From contig NZ_JAAQQR010000004.1 in assembly GCF_011742555.1 (NCBI RefSeq), positions 1 to 64,000 on the forward strand: a DNA stretch of 64,000 nucleotides, written 5' to 3'. The number at the start of each line of letters is the position of its first letter. Positions within the stretch are counted from its first letter, which is position 1. The notes under the pieces are model-generated. The model was not told the DNA's origin. It saw only the letters and a list, made by a program, of their open reading frames with translations, and searched no databases. The translations under genes and the position numbers were made by a program. The stretch comes from Luteibacter jiangsuensis. Lineage in GTDB: Bacteria; Pseudomonadota; Gammaproteobacteria; Xanthomonadales; Rhodanobacteraceae. Of the stretch, positions 7,936-16,978 are shown in pieces.

Positions 7936-9882
7936 TTGAATGCCCGGCAGAATATTCGGCAGTGGGTCATGCATCCTGGCCTGTGGGTGGCGATCGCCCT
8001 GCTTGTCACGTTCATCGCCTATGCACCGGGCCTGAAGGGCGCGTGGCTATTCGACGACTTTCCCAATATCGTCGATAACGCCGATCTCCATATCAAACAC
8101 CTATCCCTGCCGGAACTGACCTCCGCAGCGCTTTCCTCGCCGTCCAGCGATTTCAAGCGCCCGCTGGCGTCGCTCAGCTTCGCCCTCAACATTTACGCCA
8201 GCGGCGTGGATCCGGAGGCAATGAAACTGACGAACGTCATCATCCATTTGATCAACGGGCTTCTCGTCTTCCTGCTCGCACGCCGACTGATCGCGCGGGA
8301 TGTCTTGCCGGACGAACGGGACAGCCGGACCGCAGCCCTTGTTGCAGCCGCATGGTTGCTGCTCCCTATCAATCTCACAGCCGTTCTCTATGTCGTGCAG
8401 CGCATGGAGAGCCTCGCCAACGTTTTCGTCCTCCTGGGGCTCTACGGATATGTCGTTGGGCGACAGCGCATGGAACGTGCAAGGTACGGGTTCGCGCTTA
8501 GCGCGCTTTCACTCGTGCTGGGAACCGGCCTGGGGCTACTGGCCAAGGAAACGGCGGTTCTTACCCCACTTTATGCGTTTCTCATCGAATGGTTGGTCTT
8601 CCGTGACAAAGCACCCGAGCGACGGTTGCCACGGCGCATCTGGATACTCTTTGGCGTGGTGCTTTTCATGCCAGGAATCCTGGGTGTAGCCTGGATCGCA
8701 CCTGCGCTGTTTCGTGCGTCGACCTGGGCGACACGCGACTTCACGATGACCACCCGCCTTCTGAGCGAAGCACGGGTCGTCCTCGACTACCTCGCGTGGA
8801 CAGTCGTGCCCACGCCGTCGGCACTGTCTTTCTACCACGACGAATTCAGGATCTCGACGGGGCTGCTGTCGCCGCCCATCACCTTGCTCAGCATCGTGGG
8901 ACTGGTGGCCCTGGCCGGCCTGGCGTTCGCCGCACGACGACGCGCGCCTCTGCTTTCCCTCGGCATCGCGTGGTTCCTGGCCGCCCAGACGCTCACGGCC
9001 ACCATCGTTCCGCTCGAATTGATCTACGAACACCGCAATTACTTCGCCAGCTTTGGCGTGGTGCTCGCCGTGGTAACGACGCTGAGGAGACAAAGCGCGG
9101 CGGCGGAACCTCGATCATCGACGGCGAGCAGCGTCGCGCTCGGACTCGCCTTGGTCTATTGGGGTCTGCTGACCGCTTACTCCGCCTATCGCTGGGGAAA
9201 TCCGGTGCGGCTTGCCCAAGAGCTCGCTATCCGTGCCCCGGATTCGCCGCGCGCCCAGTATGAACTCGGCCGGACCTACATCATCGTTTCCGGCTACAAG
9301 GCGGATTCCCCGGTAGTTCCGCTTGTCGCGGCTCCGCTGGAGAAAGCCGCTGCCCTTCCCGGGTCCTCCACGCTGCCCGAGCAGGCGCTCATCTACTTCG
9401 CAGCGCGCATGCATCGCCCCATCAAGCAGGAATGGTGGGACTCGATGGAGCGCAAGTTGAAGCTGAGGTCGCCGACGATCGAGGACGAAAGCGCAATCAT
9501 GTCGTTGAGTTCGTGCAGCCTGAAGGAGCAGTGCGCCCTGCCTGCAGACCAACTCCTGCGCCTCTACATGGCCGCACTGAACCATCCGCGGCCCAGGGGA
9601 CGACTTCTTTCCGCGTACGGCGACTTCGCCTGGAATGGGTTGGGAGACAGGGCACTCGGTTTCCGCATGGCGCAAGCGGCATCTGCGGCGGAACCCTCGG
9701 AACCTGCCTATCACATCACTATCGTGAAGGAGGCCCTCGTGCTCGGTAACGAAGCGGCAGTGGCCGAACACATGGCAGCACTTCGCCGCCTGAACCTTAA
9801 TGGCCGCCTCGACGACTCCATCAAATCTCTTCAGGATCGGGCAGCAACGTATGGCAGCAGCGCTGCCAAGGCCAGCACATGA
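7936..9882 (+). CDS. GT-C type membrane glycosyltransferase-like protein with C-terminal TPR region (second of pair)
   Basis: The paralogue of the preceding gene has 648 residues from a TTG at 7936. An ATG at 7969 is the alternative start and would still keep the first membrane helix. It shares the same landmarks in the same order: LFDDFPN (Asp 40/41), RPLASLSF, NVIIHLING, VLYVVQRME, YEHRNY. The multi-helix core is followed by a soluble helical C-terminal third. The gap to the previous stop is about 20 bp and it overlaps the next gene by 4 bp, so it belongs to the downstream operon. The likely role is transfer of a lipid-linked sugar in the periplasm; acceptor unknown. Confidence 0.68.
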   Translation: MNARQNIRQWVMHPGLWVAIALLVTFIAYAPGLKGAWLFDDFPNIVDNADLHIKHLSLPELTSAALSSPSSDFKRPLASLSFALNIYASGVDPEAMKLTNVIIHLINGLLVFLLARRLIARDVLPDERDSRTAALVAAAWLLLPINLTAVLYVVQRMESLANVFVLLGLYGYVVGRQRMERARYGFALSALSLVLGTGLGLLAKETAVLTPLYAFLIEWLVFRDKAPERRLPRRIWILFGVVLFMPGILGVAWIAPALFRASTWATRDFTMTTRLLSEARVVLDYLAWTVVPTPSALSFYHDEFRISTGLLSPPITLLSIVGLVALAGLAFAARRRAPLLSLGIAWFLAAQTLTATIVPLELIYEHRNYFASFGVVLAVVTTLRRQSAAAEPRSSTASSVALGLALVYWGLLTAYSAYRWGNPVRLAQELAIRAPDSPRAQYELGRTYIIVSGYKADSPVVPLVAAPLEKAAALPGSSTLPEQALIYFAARMHRPIKQEWWDSMERKLKLRSPTIEDESAIMSLSSCSLKEQCALPADQLLRLYMAALNHPRPRGRLLSAYGDFAWNGLGDRALGFRMAQAASAAEPSEPAYHITIVKEALVLGNEAAVAEHMAALRRLNLNGRLDDSIKSLQDRAATYGSSAAKAST

Positions 9883-10985
9883 AGACTCTGATGACCAGTA
9901 CCTCCTATCCCGCGGACGAGAGTGACTGGCGCGGTGTGTTCATCCGCAATCTGGCAGGTGGCCTTGCCAGGATTCCAGGAATGGAACTGCGACTGTGGGC
10001 GCCACCGGGCGAACTACCCCAGCACGTGCGGAGTACGACCACTCCAAAGGAAGCCCGCTGGCTTGGCGAACTGATGGCCGCGGGTGGCGTATCCCATCTC
10101 ATGCGCAAGCACGGCCTGCGCGGTGCAAATGTTCCGTTCCGCCTCTTGCGCATGCTATGGAGCGCGTATCGTAGGGAACGCGACATCGATCTCTATCATG
10201 TCAACTGGCTGCAATGCGCTCTGCCGCTGCCATCCGACGTCAAGCCAGTTGTCATCTCGGTGCTGGGCAACGATCTCAATCTGCTCGACATCCCTACGGT
10301 AAAGGCGCTTCTTCGGAGGACGTTCAAGGGGCGCGCCGTCGCCATCTGTCCCAACGCCGAGTGGATGGTTCCGAGACTCGAGGCCGCCTTCGGCGACGTG
10401 GCACGCATCGTCCCGGTCTCCTTCGGCATCGATCCCATCTGGTACGACGTCGTCCGCCAGCCCCAATCCTATCCAGAGTGGATCGCAGTAACCCGGCTCA
10501 CGGCGAACAAGCTCGGTCCGCTGTTCGAATGGTCGGAACCCCTCTTCCGGAATCAGCCGCGCACCTTGCATCTGCTTGGCCCGATGCAGGAGCAAGTCGC
10601 CATTCCCGAATGGGTTCGATGGCACGGAGCGGCAACACCTGCTCAACTGGCATCGACATGGTTCCCCAGGGCCCACGGGCTCATCACCCTGAGCGTCCAT
10701 GCGGAGGGGAGGCCGCAGACCATGCTGGAAGCCCAGGCCGCCGGGCTGCCTATCGTCGCCTCCGATATGCCTGCGCATGCCACGGTAGTCGAGCACGGGA
10801 AAAATGGTTTGCTCTGCGGGAACCCTTCAGAATATGCCGAGGCCATCGCCACGTTGGAAGACCCGCACACGAACTCGACTTTCGGCGCCAATGCCCGATC
10901 CGCAGCGCGCACCGCGTTCGGAACCTGGGACGATGCGGCGCGCCGGTATGCTGCCATCTACGAGCTATTGGCGCCCAGGCGCTGA
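9879..10985 (+). CDS. GT4-type (GT-B fold) glycosyltransferase
   Basis: This 368-residue protein overlaps the preceding stop by ATGA. The N-terminal half begins MKTLMTSTSYPADES and has the N(G)FIRNL-like acceptor-side features of GT-B enzymes. The C-terminal half contains EGRPQTMLEAQAAGLPIVAS, the E-x7-E type nucleotide-sugar binding motif of glycosyltransferase family 4, followed by VEHGKNGLL. It lacks a signal peptide and is expected to act on the cytoplasmic face, adding a sugar to a lipid-linked intermediate. Sugar specificity cannot be read from the sequence. The aminotransferase gene starts 34 bp downstream. Confidence 0.88.
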   Translation: MKTLMTSTSYPADESDWRGVFIRNLAGGLARIPGMELRLWAPPGELPQHVRSTTTPKEARWLGELMAAGGVSHLMRKHGLRGANVPFRLLRMLWSAYRRERDIDLYHVNWLQCALPLPSDVKPVVISVLGNDLNLLDIPTVKALLRRTFKGRAVAICPNAEWMVPRLEAAFGDVARIVPVSFGIDPIWYDVVRQPQSYPEWIAVTRLTANKLGPLFEWSEPLFRNQPRTLHLLGPMQEQVAIPEWVRWHGAATPAQLASTWFPRAHGLITLSVHAEGRPQTMLEAQAAGLPIVASDMPAHATVVEHGKNGLLCGNPSEYAEAIATLEDPHTNSTFGANARSAARTAFGTWDDAARRYAAIYELLAPRR

Positions 10986-11019
10986 TACCGTCACACTGCG
11001 CCAAAAAGCGACCCAATCC

Positions 11020-12195
11020 ATGACGACCACGAACCGGTTCCCGCTCGCCATCCGAGGCGCTCCGCCGCGCTTCCAAGAGCCCGTGCACGTGGGGCGCCCC
11101 AATACCGGGGACCGATCCGCCTTCTTGGCGCGAATCGACGCGATGCTGGACAGGAAATGGCTGACGAACAATGGGCCGCTTGTCCAGGAGTTCGAGCAGC
11201 GCATCGCCGCCGACCTCGGCGTCCGCCATTGCGTGGCCATATGCAATGGAACCATCGCACTGGAAATCGCGATCCGAGCGATGGGCCTGACAGGTGAAGT
11301 CATCGTGCCCTCGTGGACCTTCATCGCCACCGCCCATTCTCTCGCATGGCAGGGAATCACTCCTGTTTTCGCGGACATCGATCCCACCACGCATAACCTC
11401 TCCCCAGCGTCGGTCCTGGCCGCTGTCACGCCCCGGACCACGGGCATCATCGCAGTGCACACCTGGGGCCGCGCGGCGGACATCAACGCGCTGGCCGATA
11501 TCGCCAATGAGCACGGCTTGCAGCTGATGTTCGACGCCGCCCATGCTTATCGTTGCACCTACCAGGGCAAGCGCATCGGCTCGTTCGGCGCCTGCGAAGT
11601 GCTCAGCTTCCACGCAACCAAGGTCTTCAACACGCTGGAAGGCGGCGCCGTCGTCACGAACGACGACACGCTGGCCGACACGATGCGGTTGATGCGCAAC
11701 TTCGGCTTCGCGGGTTACGACAACGTGGTACACCACGGCACCAACGGCAAGATGGTGGAAGCCAGCGCGGCCATGGGCCTGACCAATCTCGAAGCCTTAC
11801 CGTCGTTTGTCGAGGCGAACCGCATCCGTTACGAGGTCTACCGTGAACGACTGGCCGACATCCCAGGCGTGACGCTCGTGACATATGACGAGCACGAAGA
11901 AAACAATTATCACTACATTGTGGCTTCGGTTGACGAACCGTCGAGGGTGGGGCGCGACGAATTGATCGATATCCTTCACGCGGAAAATATCCTCGCACGC
12001 AAGTATTTCTGGCCCGGCTGCCATCGCATGAAGACCTACGCCGACATCGAGCCGACTGTATCGCTCGAACATACCGAACGTGTCGCCGCCCGCAATATCG
12101 TGCTTCCCAGCGGCCCGTCGCTTACGCTCGATGGCATCCATCTCATCTGCGACGTGATCGCGTTCTCGTGCAAGCAAGGCCTGGCTCAGCCATGA
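11020..12195 (+). CDS. DegT/DnrJ/EryC1/StrS family sugar aminotransferase
   Basis: The protein has 391 residues from the ATG at 11020; the longer frame overlaps the upstream gene and is not family-like. It is a PLP-dependent fold-type I enzyme. Visible features are the GTIALEIA cofactor-phosphate region, the DAAH motif and the Schiff-base lysine near residue 201 in SFHATKVFNTLEGG. Family members transaminate nucleotide-linked keto-deoxysugars to 3- or 4-amino sugars. The following gene, a left-handed-helix acyltransferase, overlaps by 4 bp, so the two probably make an N-acylated aminodeoxysugar nucleotide. The position aminated cannot be told. Confidence 0.92.
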   Translation: MTTTNRFPLAIRGAPPRFQEPVHVGRPNTGDRSAFLARIDAMLDRKWLTNNGPLVQEFEQRIAADLGVRHCVAICNGTIALEIAIRAMGLTGEVIVPSWTFIATAHSLAWQGITPVFADIDPTTHNLSPASVLAAVTPRTTGIIAVHTWGRAADINALADIANEHGLQLMFDAAHAYRCTYQGKRIGSFGACEVLSFHATKVFNTLEGGAVVTNDDTLADTMRLMRNFGFAGYDNVVHHGTNGKMVEASAAMGLTNLEALPSFVEANRIRYEVYRERLADIPGVTLVTYDEHEENNYHYIVASVDEPSRVGRDELIDILHAENILARKYFWPGCHRMKTYADIEPTVSLEHTERVAARNIVLPSGPSLTLDGIHLICDVIAFSCKQGLAQP

Positions 12196-12830
12196 CACCC
12201 TACGGCAAGCTGGCCATTTTCGGCGCCGGGGGCCACGCGCGCGAGGTCGCCTTCATCGCGGAGCGCTGCGGGGTGGCGCCGGCCACCATGGCATTCGTGG
12301 TCGAGGAAGCGCATTTACGTGAGACGACCGTCAACGGCATCGAAGTGCATGCCATAGAGTCCGGGCATTGCGACGGATGGCCCTTCGTCGCCGCGGTCGG
12401 CGATCCCGCGTTGAAAGAGCGTGCCACCGGCCTTTGCGTCTCCCGGCGAATGTCAGCGGCAACGCTTTGTGACCCAAGCGTTGGCCTGCACCGTACAGTG
12501 GTGCTCGGGGAAGGCTGCATTCTCTTTCCCGGCGCCGTTCTCACTGTCAATGTCTCGCTGGGCCGGCATGTCCACGTCAACGTGAACAGCTCGCTCTCGC
12601 ACGATTGCCGCGTGGGTGACTACTCCATTTTCTCCCCTGGCGCTCGTGTGGCCGGACACGTTCACATCGGCTCACGCGTGTTCGTCGGCATCGGCGCCAC
12701 CATCGTGAACGGCCTTCACAATGTCCCGCTGCCGATCGGCGACGATGCGTTCATAGCCGCAGGCGCGTGTGTGACGGGTCCGGTTGCCGATGGGGCCCGC
12801 GTCATGGGCGTGCCGGCGAAGGTCCGCTGA
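12192..12830 (+). CDS. NeuD/PglD-like sugar N-acyltransferase
   Basis: This 212-residue protein starts with ATGA overlapping the aminotransferase stop. The N-terminal part (LAIFGAGGHAREVAFIAE) is the Rossmann-like sugar-nucleotide binding domain of the NeuD/PglD group. The C-terminal part has hexapeptide repeats of a left-handed beta helix (VGDYSIFSPGARVAGHVHIG, VFVGIGATI). The catalytic His region is seen in NSSLSHDCRVGD. It uses an acyl-CoA, usually acetyl-CoA, to acylate the amino group made by the neighbouring aminotransferase. Confidence 0.9.
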   Translation: MTPYGKLAIFGAGGHAREVAFIAERCGVAPATMAFVVEEAHLRETTVNGIEVHAIESGHCDGWPFVAAVGDPALKERATGLCVSRRMSAATLCDPSVGLHRTVVLGEGCILFPGAVLTVNVSLGRHVHVNVNSSLSHDCRVGDYSIFSPGARVAGHVHIGSRVFVGIGATIVNGLHNVPLPIGDDAFIAAGACVTGPVADGARVMGVPAKVR

Positions 12831-12831
12831 C

Positions 12832-14265
12832 TTGAGCGTACCCGGCGCCGTCAAGCACGCGACTCGCTGGAGCGGGCTCGAAATCGGCGTTCGTTATGTG
12901 CTGCAGTTCGGCGTGACCATCGTGCTCGCCCATCTTGTCGAGCCCTCCGCCTATGGCGTCGTTGCCATGGTGTTGGTATTCACCGCCCTGGGAAATGTCT
13001 TCGTCGATTCCGGCACGGGCCTGGCTCTGATCCAGCGACAACGCACGACGGCCGACGAGGAAACCTCGGCGTTCATCATCAACCTTGCCATTTCCGTCGT
13101 GGTGATGGGTGCGTTGATCGCCGCGTCGCATGCGATCGCGAACTTCTACGGAAGGCCCGAAATCTCGGCGATGTGCATCGTCCTCTCGGCGATCTTTCCC
13201 CTGAACGCCCTCGCCGTCGTGCCGGATGCCCTGCTGACCCAGCGCTTGCGCTTTCAGGTCAGAACCCGCGTGGAACTAGGAAGCTCGCTGGCCTCCGGCG
13301 CCATTGCCATCGCGCTGGCCATGGCAGGTGCGGGGGCCTGGGCGCTGGTTGCGCAAGCCATCACATCGATCGGCACGAGGGCACTCATGCTCTATCTCGC
13401 TTCGGGGTGGCGCCCGTTGGGGCGGTATCGACGCGAAGATGCCCGGTCGATCCTCTCTTTCGGCGGTTACATGTTGGTGGCTGGCCTCATCGACACGGCT
13501 TACAACCGTCTCCAGGCAGTCATCATCGGTCGACTGTTCACCGCTCGCGACCTCGGCTTCTATTCGCTTGCCCAGAACACACAGCAGGCGCCCACGTCTT
13601 TCGCCTCTGCCCTTCTCAACCGGCTGGGTTTGCCCTTGCTTTCGGCCGCAAGGCACGACCTTGACGAGGTTAAACGGGTACACCGTGCCGCCCTCTTCAT
13701 GAGCCTCTTCGCCTTTGTTCCGCTCATGATCGTTCTCGCCGTCTATGCGAGCCCGATCGTTGTCTTCGTGTACGGCGAGCGCTGGGCGCCGGCAGGTCCG
13801 CTCCTGTCGATCCTCGCCTTGGGAGCCATTCCCTGGCCAGCCCATGTGCTCAGCCTGGTGGCCCTGAACGCGATGGGCGAGCCGCGGCTCGTGCTGCGGG
13901 TGGAAGTCGCAAAGAAAACGCTCGCGGTGGCATTGCTTCTCGGCAGCGCGCCGTGGGGGATAACGGCGATCGCCTGGTCCACCGTCATCACCAGCGCTGC
14001 ATCGTACCTGCTCAACGCGTATTTCGTGGGAAGGCGACTCCGTTACAATGGCGCGGCCCAGGCGCGCGATCTTGCGCCGACCCTGGTAGTGGCGGGATTC
14101 ACGGCCGCCGTCGCGATGACCTGCGCTGCCTGGCTGCCGCAGTCCTGGGTGGGTATCGGTAGTGGCATCAGCCTGGCGCTTCTCGTCCACGTATCGGTCG
14201 GTTGGATCGTGTCGCATCCGGCGGTTTCCGGTTTTCTGCAACTCATTCCCTCGAGGCTACGCTGA
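12832..14265 (+). CDS. Oligosaccharide flippase (Wzx/MATE-like polysaccharide exporter)
   Basis: The protein has 477 residues if translation begins at the TTG one base after the previous stop; an overlapping ATG at 12784 is less likely. About twelve to fourteen transmembrane helices cover the whole length, with an early VRYVLQFGVTIVLAHLVEP segment typical of the Wzx/polysaccharide-synthesis family. Such proteins flip undecaprenyl-linked glycans to the periplasm. Its presence in this cluster implies that the glycan is assembled on a lipid in the cytoplasm and used outside, by a polymerase, a ligase or a protein oligosaccharyltransferase. Confidence 0.87.
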   Translation: MSVPGAVKHATRWSGLEIGVRYVLQFGVTIVLAHLVEPSAYGVVAMVLVFTALGNVFVDSGTGLALIQRQRTTADEETSAFIINLAISVVVMGALIAASHAIANFYGRPEISAMCIVLSAIFPLNALAVVPDALLTQRLRFQVRTRVELGSSLASGAIAIALAMAGAGAWALVAQAITSIGTRALMLYLASGWRPLGRYRREDARSILSFGGYMLVAGLIDTAYNRLQAVIIGRLFTARDLGFYSLAQNTQQAPTSFASALLNRLGLPLLSAARHDLDEVKRVHRAALFMSLFAFVPLMIVLAVYASPIVVFVYGERWAPAGPLLSILALGAIPWPAHVLSLVALNAMGEPRLVLRVEVAKKTLAVALLLGSAPWGITAIAWSTVITSAASYLLNAYFVGRRLRYNGAAQARDLAPTLVVAGFTAAVAMTCAAWLPQSWVGIGSGISLALLVHVSVGWIVSHPAVSGFLQLIPSRLR

Positions 14266-14269
14266 CATC

Positions 14270-15202
14270 ATGGCCCCCACCCTGTCCCGGACCATGAAGC
14301 CGACATTGTTGGTCGCAGGTGCGAGTGGGTTCATCGCCTCGCATCTCCTCTCCCGCCTCCAGAACGTCGGATATGGCGTGGTGACGCTTTCAAGGCGACC
14401 TTTCGTTTTCGGGAACACGAAGTCGGTTGTCGCCAGGAACCTCACCGCCGATGGCTACACCGAACTGCTGCGCAATGTCGACGGCATCGTATGGCTGGCG
14501 GGTGCCAGCACTCCCAGCTCCAGCGCCGGGAGGCCGTTAGCGGAGCTTGACGATAACCTGCGGCCACTGCTGGAACTCATGGAGGCCAGCATCGGCTTAA
14601 CGCCGAAGCGCATGGTCTTCGTATCCACCGGGGGGGCCATCTACGGCGACGTAAGGGAACGGAACGCCACCGAAACGTCGCACGTGGAGCCGAAGGCCTA
14701 CTACAGCGCAGGAAAGGCCGCCGCGGAAGCATTCCTGTCGGCATGGGCACACGAAGGCAAGCACTCGGTCACGGTGCTTCGCCCATCCAACGTGTATGGA
14801 CCAGGACAACCCTATCGGCGGGGATTCGGCATCGTGCCGACCGTATTCCATTCGGCGATGACCGGTGAGCCCGTTGTGATACGTGGAGACGGTCAGGCGA
14901 TTCGCGACTACCTCTACGTGTCCGACCTTATCGACCTGATCATGAACGTCCTGGGCCAGCCTGCCACCATGGGAACGCACACCTTCAATGCCTCAAGCAG
15001 CATTCCGGTGCCGCTGAACCAACTACTCGACCTGATCGATGAGATAACCGGCAAGCCTGTGCTACGCGAGTACCGGCCGGCCTCGCCTTATGATGTCGAC
15101 AGAGTCGTGCTCGACAATAGCAAGGCTTGCGAAACATTCGGCTGGGCACCTCGGGTCGGGCTGCGCGATGGACTCGAGAGGTCATGGAGCGCAGATCGAT
15201 GA
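14270..15202 (+). CDS. NAD-dependent sugar epimerase/dehydratase (extended SDR)
   Basis: The protein has 310 residues. The Rossmann glycine motif GASGFIAS sits at the N-terminus, the catalytic Tyr-Lys pair at YYSAGKAAAE, and a RPSNVYGPGQ segment is typical of nucleotide-sugar extended SDRs. The ATG at 14270 is chosen because GAGG lies upstream; a second ATG at 14294 would trim eight residues. It follows the flippase by 4 bp and overlaps the next glycosyltransferase by 4 bp. It may supply a modified nucleotide sugar (4-epimer, keto or deoxy form) for this cluster. Confidence 0.88.
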   Translation: MAPTLSRTMKPTLLVAGASGFIASHLLSRLQNVGYGVVTLSRRPFVFGNTKSVVARNLTADGYTELLRNVDGIVWLAGASTPSSSAGRPLAELDDNLRPLLELMEASIGLTPKRMVFVSTGGAIYGDVRERNATETSHVEPKAYYSAGKAAAEAFLSAWAHEGKHSVTVLRPSNVYGPGQPYRRGFGIVPTVFHSAMTGEPVVIRGDGQAIRDYLYVSDLIDLIMNVLGQPATMGTHTFNASSSIPVPLNQLLDLIDEITGKPVLREYRPASPYDVDRVVLDNSKACETFGWAPRVGLRDGLERSWSADR

Positions 15203-16200
15203 TCTGTTCGATATGCATCGCCAATTACAATGGCGAGCACATGCTGGATGCATGCCTTGCCTCGATAAGCGCGCAGGACTTCGCCGGGCCTTACGAAATC
15301 ATCGTGCACGACGATGCCTCGACCGATGCCTCCCTCGCGGTCCTGGCGCGGCACCCTGGGGTCCGGGTCATTCGCAGCGAGTCCAACGTCGGATTCTGCG
15401 AATCCAACAATCGCATGGTGGCCGCCAGTCGCGGTGAGTACGTCCTGCTGCTCAACAACGACGCCGCTCTGTTTCCCGACGCCTTGTCGACCTTCCTGGC
15501 GCACGCCCGCGAGGCGTCTCGCCCCGCCATCCTCACCGCTCCCCAGTTCGACTGGTCGACTGGCGACCTGGTCGACCGGGGGTGCCTGCTCGACCCATTC
15601 ATGAATCCGGTCCCCGTCACTTCAGAAGGACATCCCGACGTCGCCATGAGCATCGGGGCATGCATGTGGATTCCCCGTGCATTGTGGTTTGCGCTCGGCG
15701 GCTTTCCGGCCTGGCTGGAATCCCTCGCCGAAGACATGTATCTCTGCTGTGCGGCGAGGCAGCGCGGATACGATGTTCGTTGCCTGCCCGCTTCCGGGTA
15801 TCGCCACATGCAAGGGCAGAGTTTCGGCGGCAATCGTGCGAATGAAGGGAAGCTGCTCACAACCTACCGGCGTCGACGACTCAGCGAGCGGAACAAGACC
15901 TTCCTGCTCGTGGTCTTCACCCCTGGCATGTGGCTGATTCCCGTGCTTGTCGCGCATCTGATGACCCTGATGGGCGAGGGCTTGATGTTCTCCGCGATTC
16001 GGCGGGATCGCCGGCTTCTGCAAGAGGTCTATGTCGGAGCGGCGCTCTCAGCATGGCGCGAACGTAAATCCCTCCTCGCCCACAGGCAGCGATTGCAGAA
16101 GGCCCGGACGATCGACAGTTCGCAGTATTACGCGGCATTTACCTGGTGCCCGCGCAAGCTCGCTCTGCTGTTTCGCTACGGCCTGCCCCGCTTCCGTTAA
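15199..16200 (+). CDS. GT2-family glycosyltransferase
   Basis: This 333-residue protein starts with ATGA overlap; GGAG lies eight bases upstream. The N-terminal GT-A domain has CIANYNGEHML, HDDASTD and the metal-binding LLNNDAAL. A second conserved stretch is SLAEDMYLCCAARQRGY. A hydrophobic segment (LLVVFTPGMWLIPVLVAHL) near residue 250 suggests membrane attachment. It resembles rhamnosyl- or other deoxyhexosyl-transferases of the WcaA/RfbN type, but specificity is not visible. The gene ends in a 4-bp TTAA overlap with the convergent methyltransferase gene. Confidence 0.9.
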   Translation: MICSICIANYNGEHMLDACLASISAQDFAGPYEIIVHDDASTDASLAVLARHPGVRVIRSESNVGFCESNNRMVAASRGEYVLLLNNDAALFPDALSTFLAHAREASRPAILTAPQFDWSTGDLVDRGCLLDPFMNPVPVTSEGHPDVAMSIGACMWIPRALWFALGGFPAWLESLAEDMYLCCAARQRGYDVRCLPASGYRHMQGQSFGGNRANEGKLLTTYRRRRLSERNKTFLLVVFTPGMWLIPVLVAHLMTLMGEGLMFSAIRRDRRLLQEVYVGAALSAWRERKSLLAHRQRLQKARTIDSSQYYAAFTWCPRKLALLFRYGLPRFR

Positions 16201-16976
16201 CGATCCTTCCGGAACAGGAAGAAAGGCTCCCTTGGGTTTATCCCATGTCGCCTCGCATCGATACCAGGCAAGGCCTCTGCGTGGGTACGCACGCAAGATC
16301 GCAGCCCCGACAGGCTGGTCATCTGCTCGACGATGTCATTGCCGAAGAGACGAACATGGTCTTCCTGACCGTAGAGTTCGAGGCGAGCCTGCGCAGTCGA
16401 AACACCGGGATCCTCGAACGTCCGGGTCAAAACGAGGCTATAGGGAGTTTGCAGTATGGCGAAGCCGCCCGGCGCAAGGACGCGCTCGATCTCCTTCAGC
16501 GCCGCCGCCAGGCCATCGACATGCTCCAGCACATGATTGGCGATCAGCACATCGAAGGACGCGTCAGGGAACGGCATCCTCGTGATATCGACCTTGATGA
16601 CGTCTGTTGACGGTGGCTCGATGTCGGCTCGCAAATATTCCGCCGGCAAGCTCGATTGAATCACTTCGACGAGCTTTTTCTCCGGCGCGAAATGAAGCAC
16701 CCGCGCCCCTTTCATGCGAGCCAGCAGGCCTTCAGCCTCGAGGTAGAGCTTCAAATGGCGTAAACGATCGGTCGCGCCGCAGCGCGGACATTCAAAGTTA
16801 TCCAGATCACTTCCGTTGAGTCCAAGTTGTCGCATCGCGCCGGAAAGGGACGACGTGCCATTCCTATAGGGCAGAAAGCCTCCAACGCCGTGTCCACATA
16901 CCACGCAAACATGGCGTCGCGGCGCGAGCCAACCGAGGATGCCGGCCCTTGCCAGCCTTGCAAAGCGCTTAAGCAT
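16197..16976 (-). CDS. SAM-dependent methyltransferase with N-terminal zinc-ribbon-like motif
   Basis: The protein has 259 residues from the ATG at 16976, 2 bp after the stop of the upstream gene. Two CxxC pairs near the N-terminus (CVVCG and CPRCGATDR) form a probable zinc ribbon. The methyltransferase core follows: a VLHFAPEK motif, an EPPSTD acidic loop, the class I VLIANHVLEHVDG motif, and IERVLAPGGFAILQTP. Similar proteins occur in glycan clusters, where they methylate sugars or control chain ends. It forms an operon with the two glycosyltransferases upstream on the same strand. Confidence 0.83.
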   Translation of the reverse strand: MLKRFARLARAGILGWLAPRRHVCVVCGHGVGGFLPYRNGTSSLSGAMRQLGLNGSDLDNFECPRCGATDRLRHLKLYLEAEGLLARMKGARVLHFAPEKKLVEVIQSSLPAEYLRADIEPPSTDVIKVDITRMPFPDASFDVLIANHVLEHVDGLAAALKEIERVLAPGGFAILQTPYSLVLTRTFEDPGVSTAQARLELYGQEDHVRLFGNDIVEQMTSLSGLRSCVRTHAEALPGIDARRHGINPREPFFLFRKDR

Positions 16977-16978
16977 GA

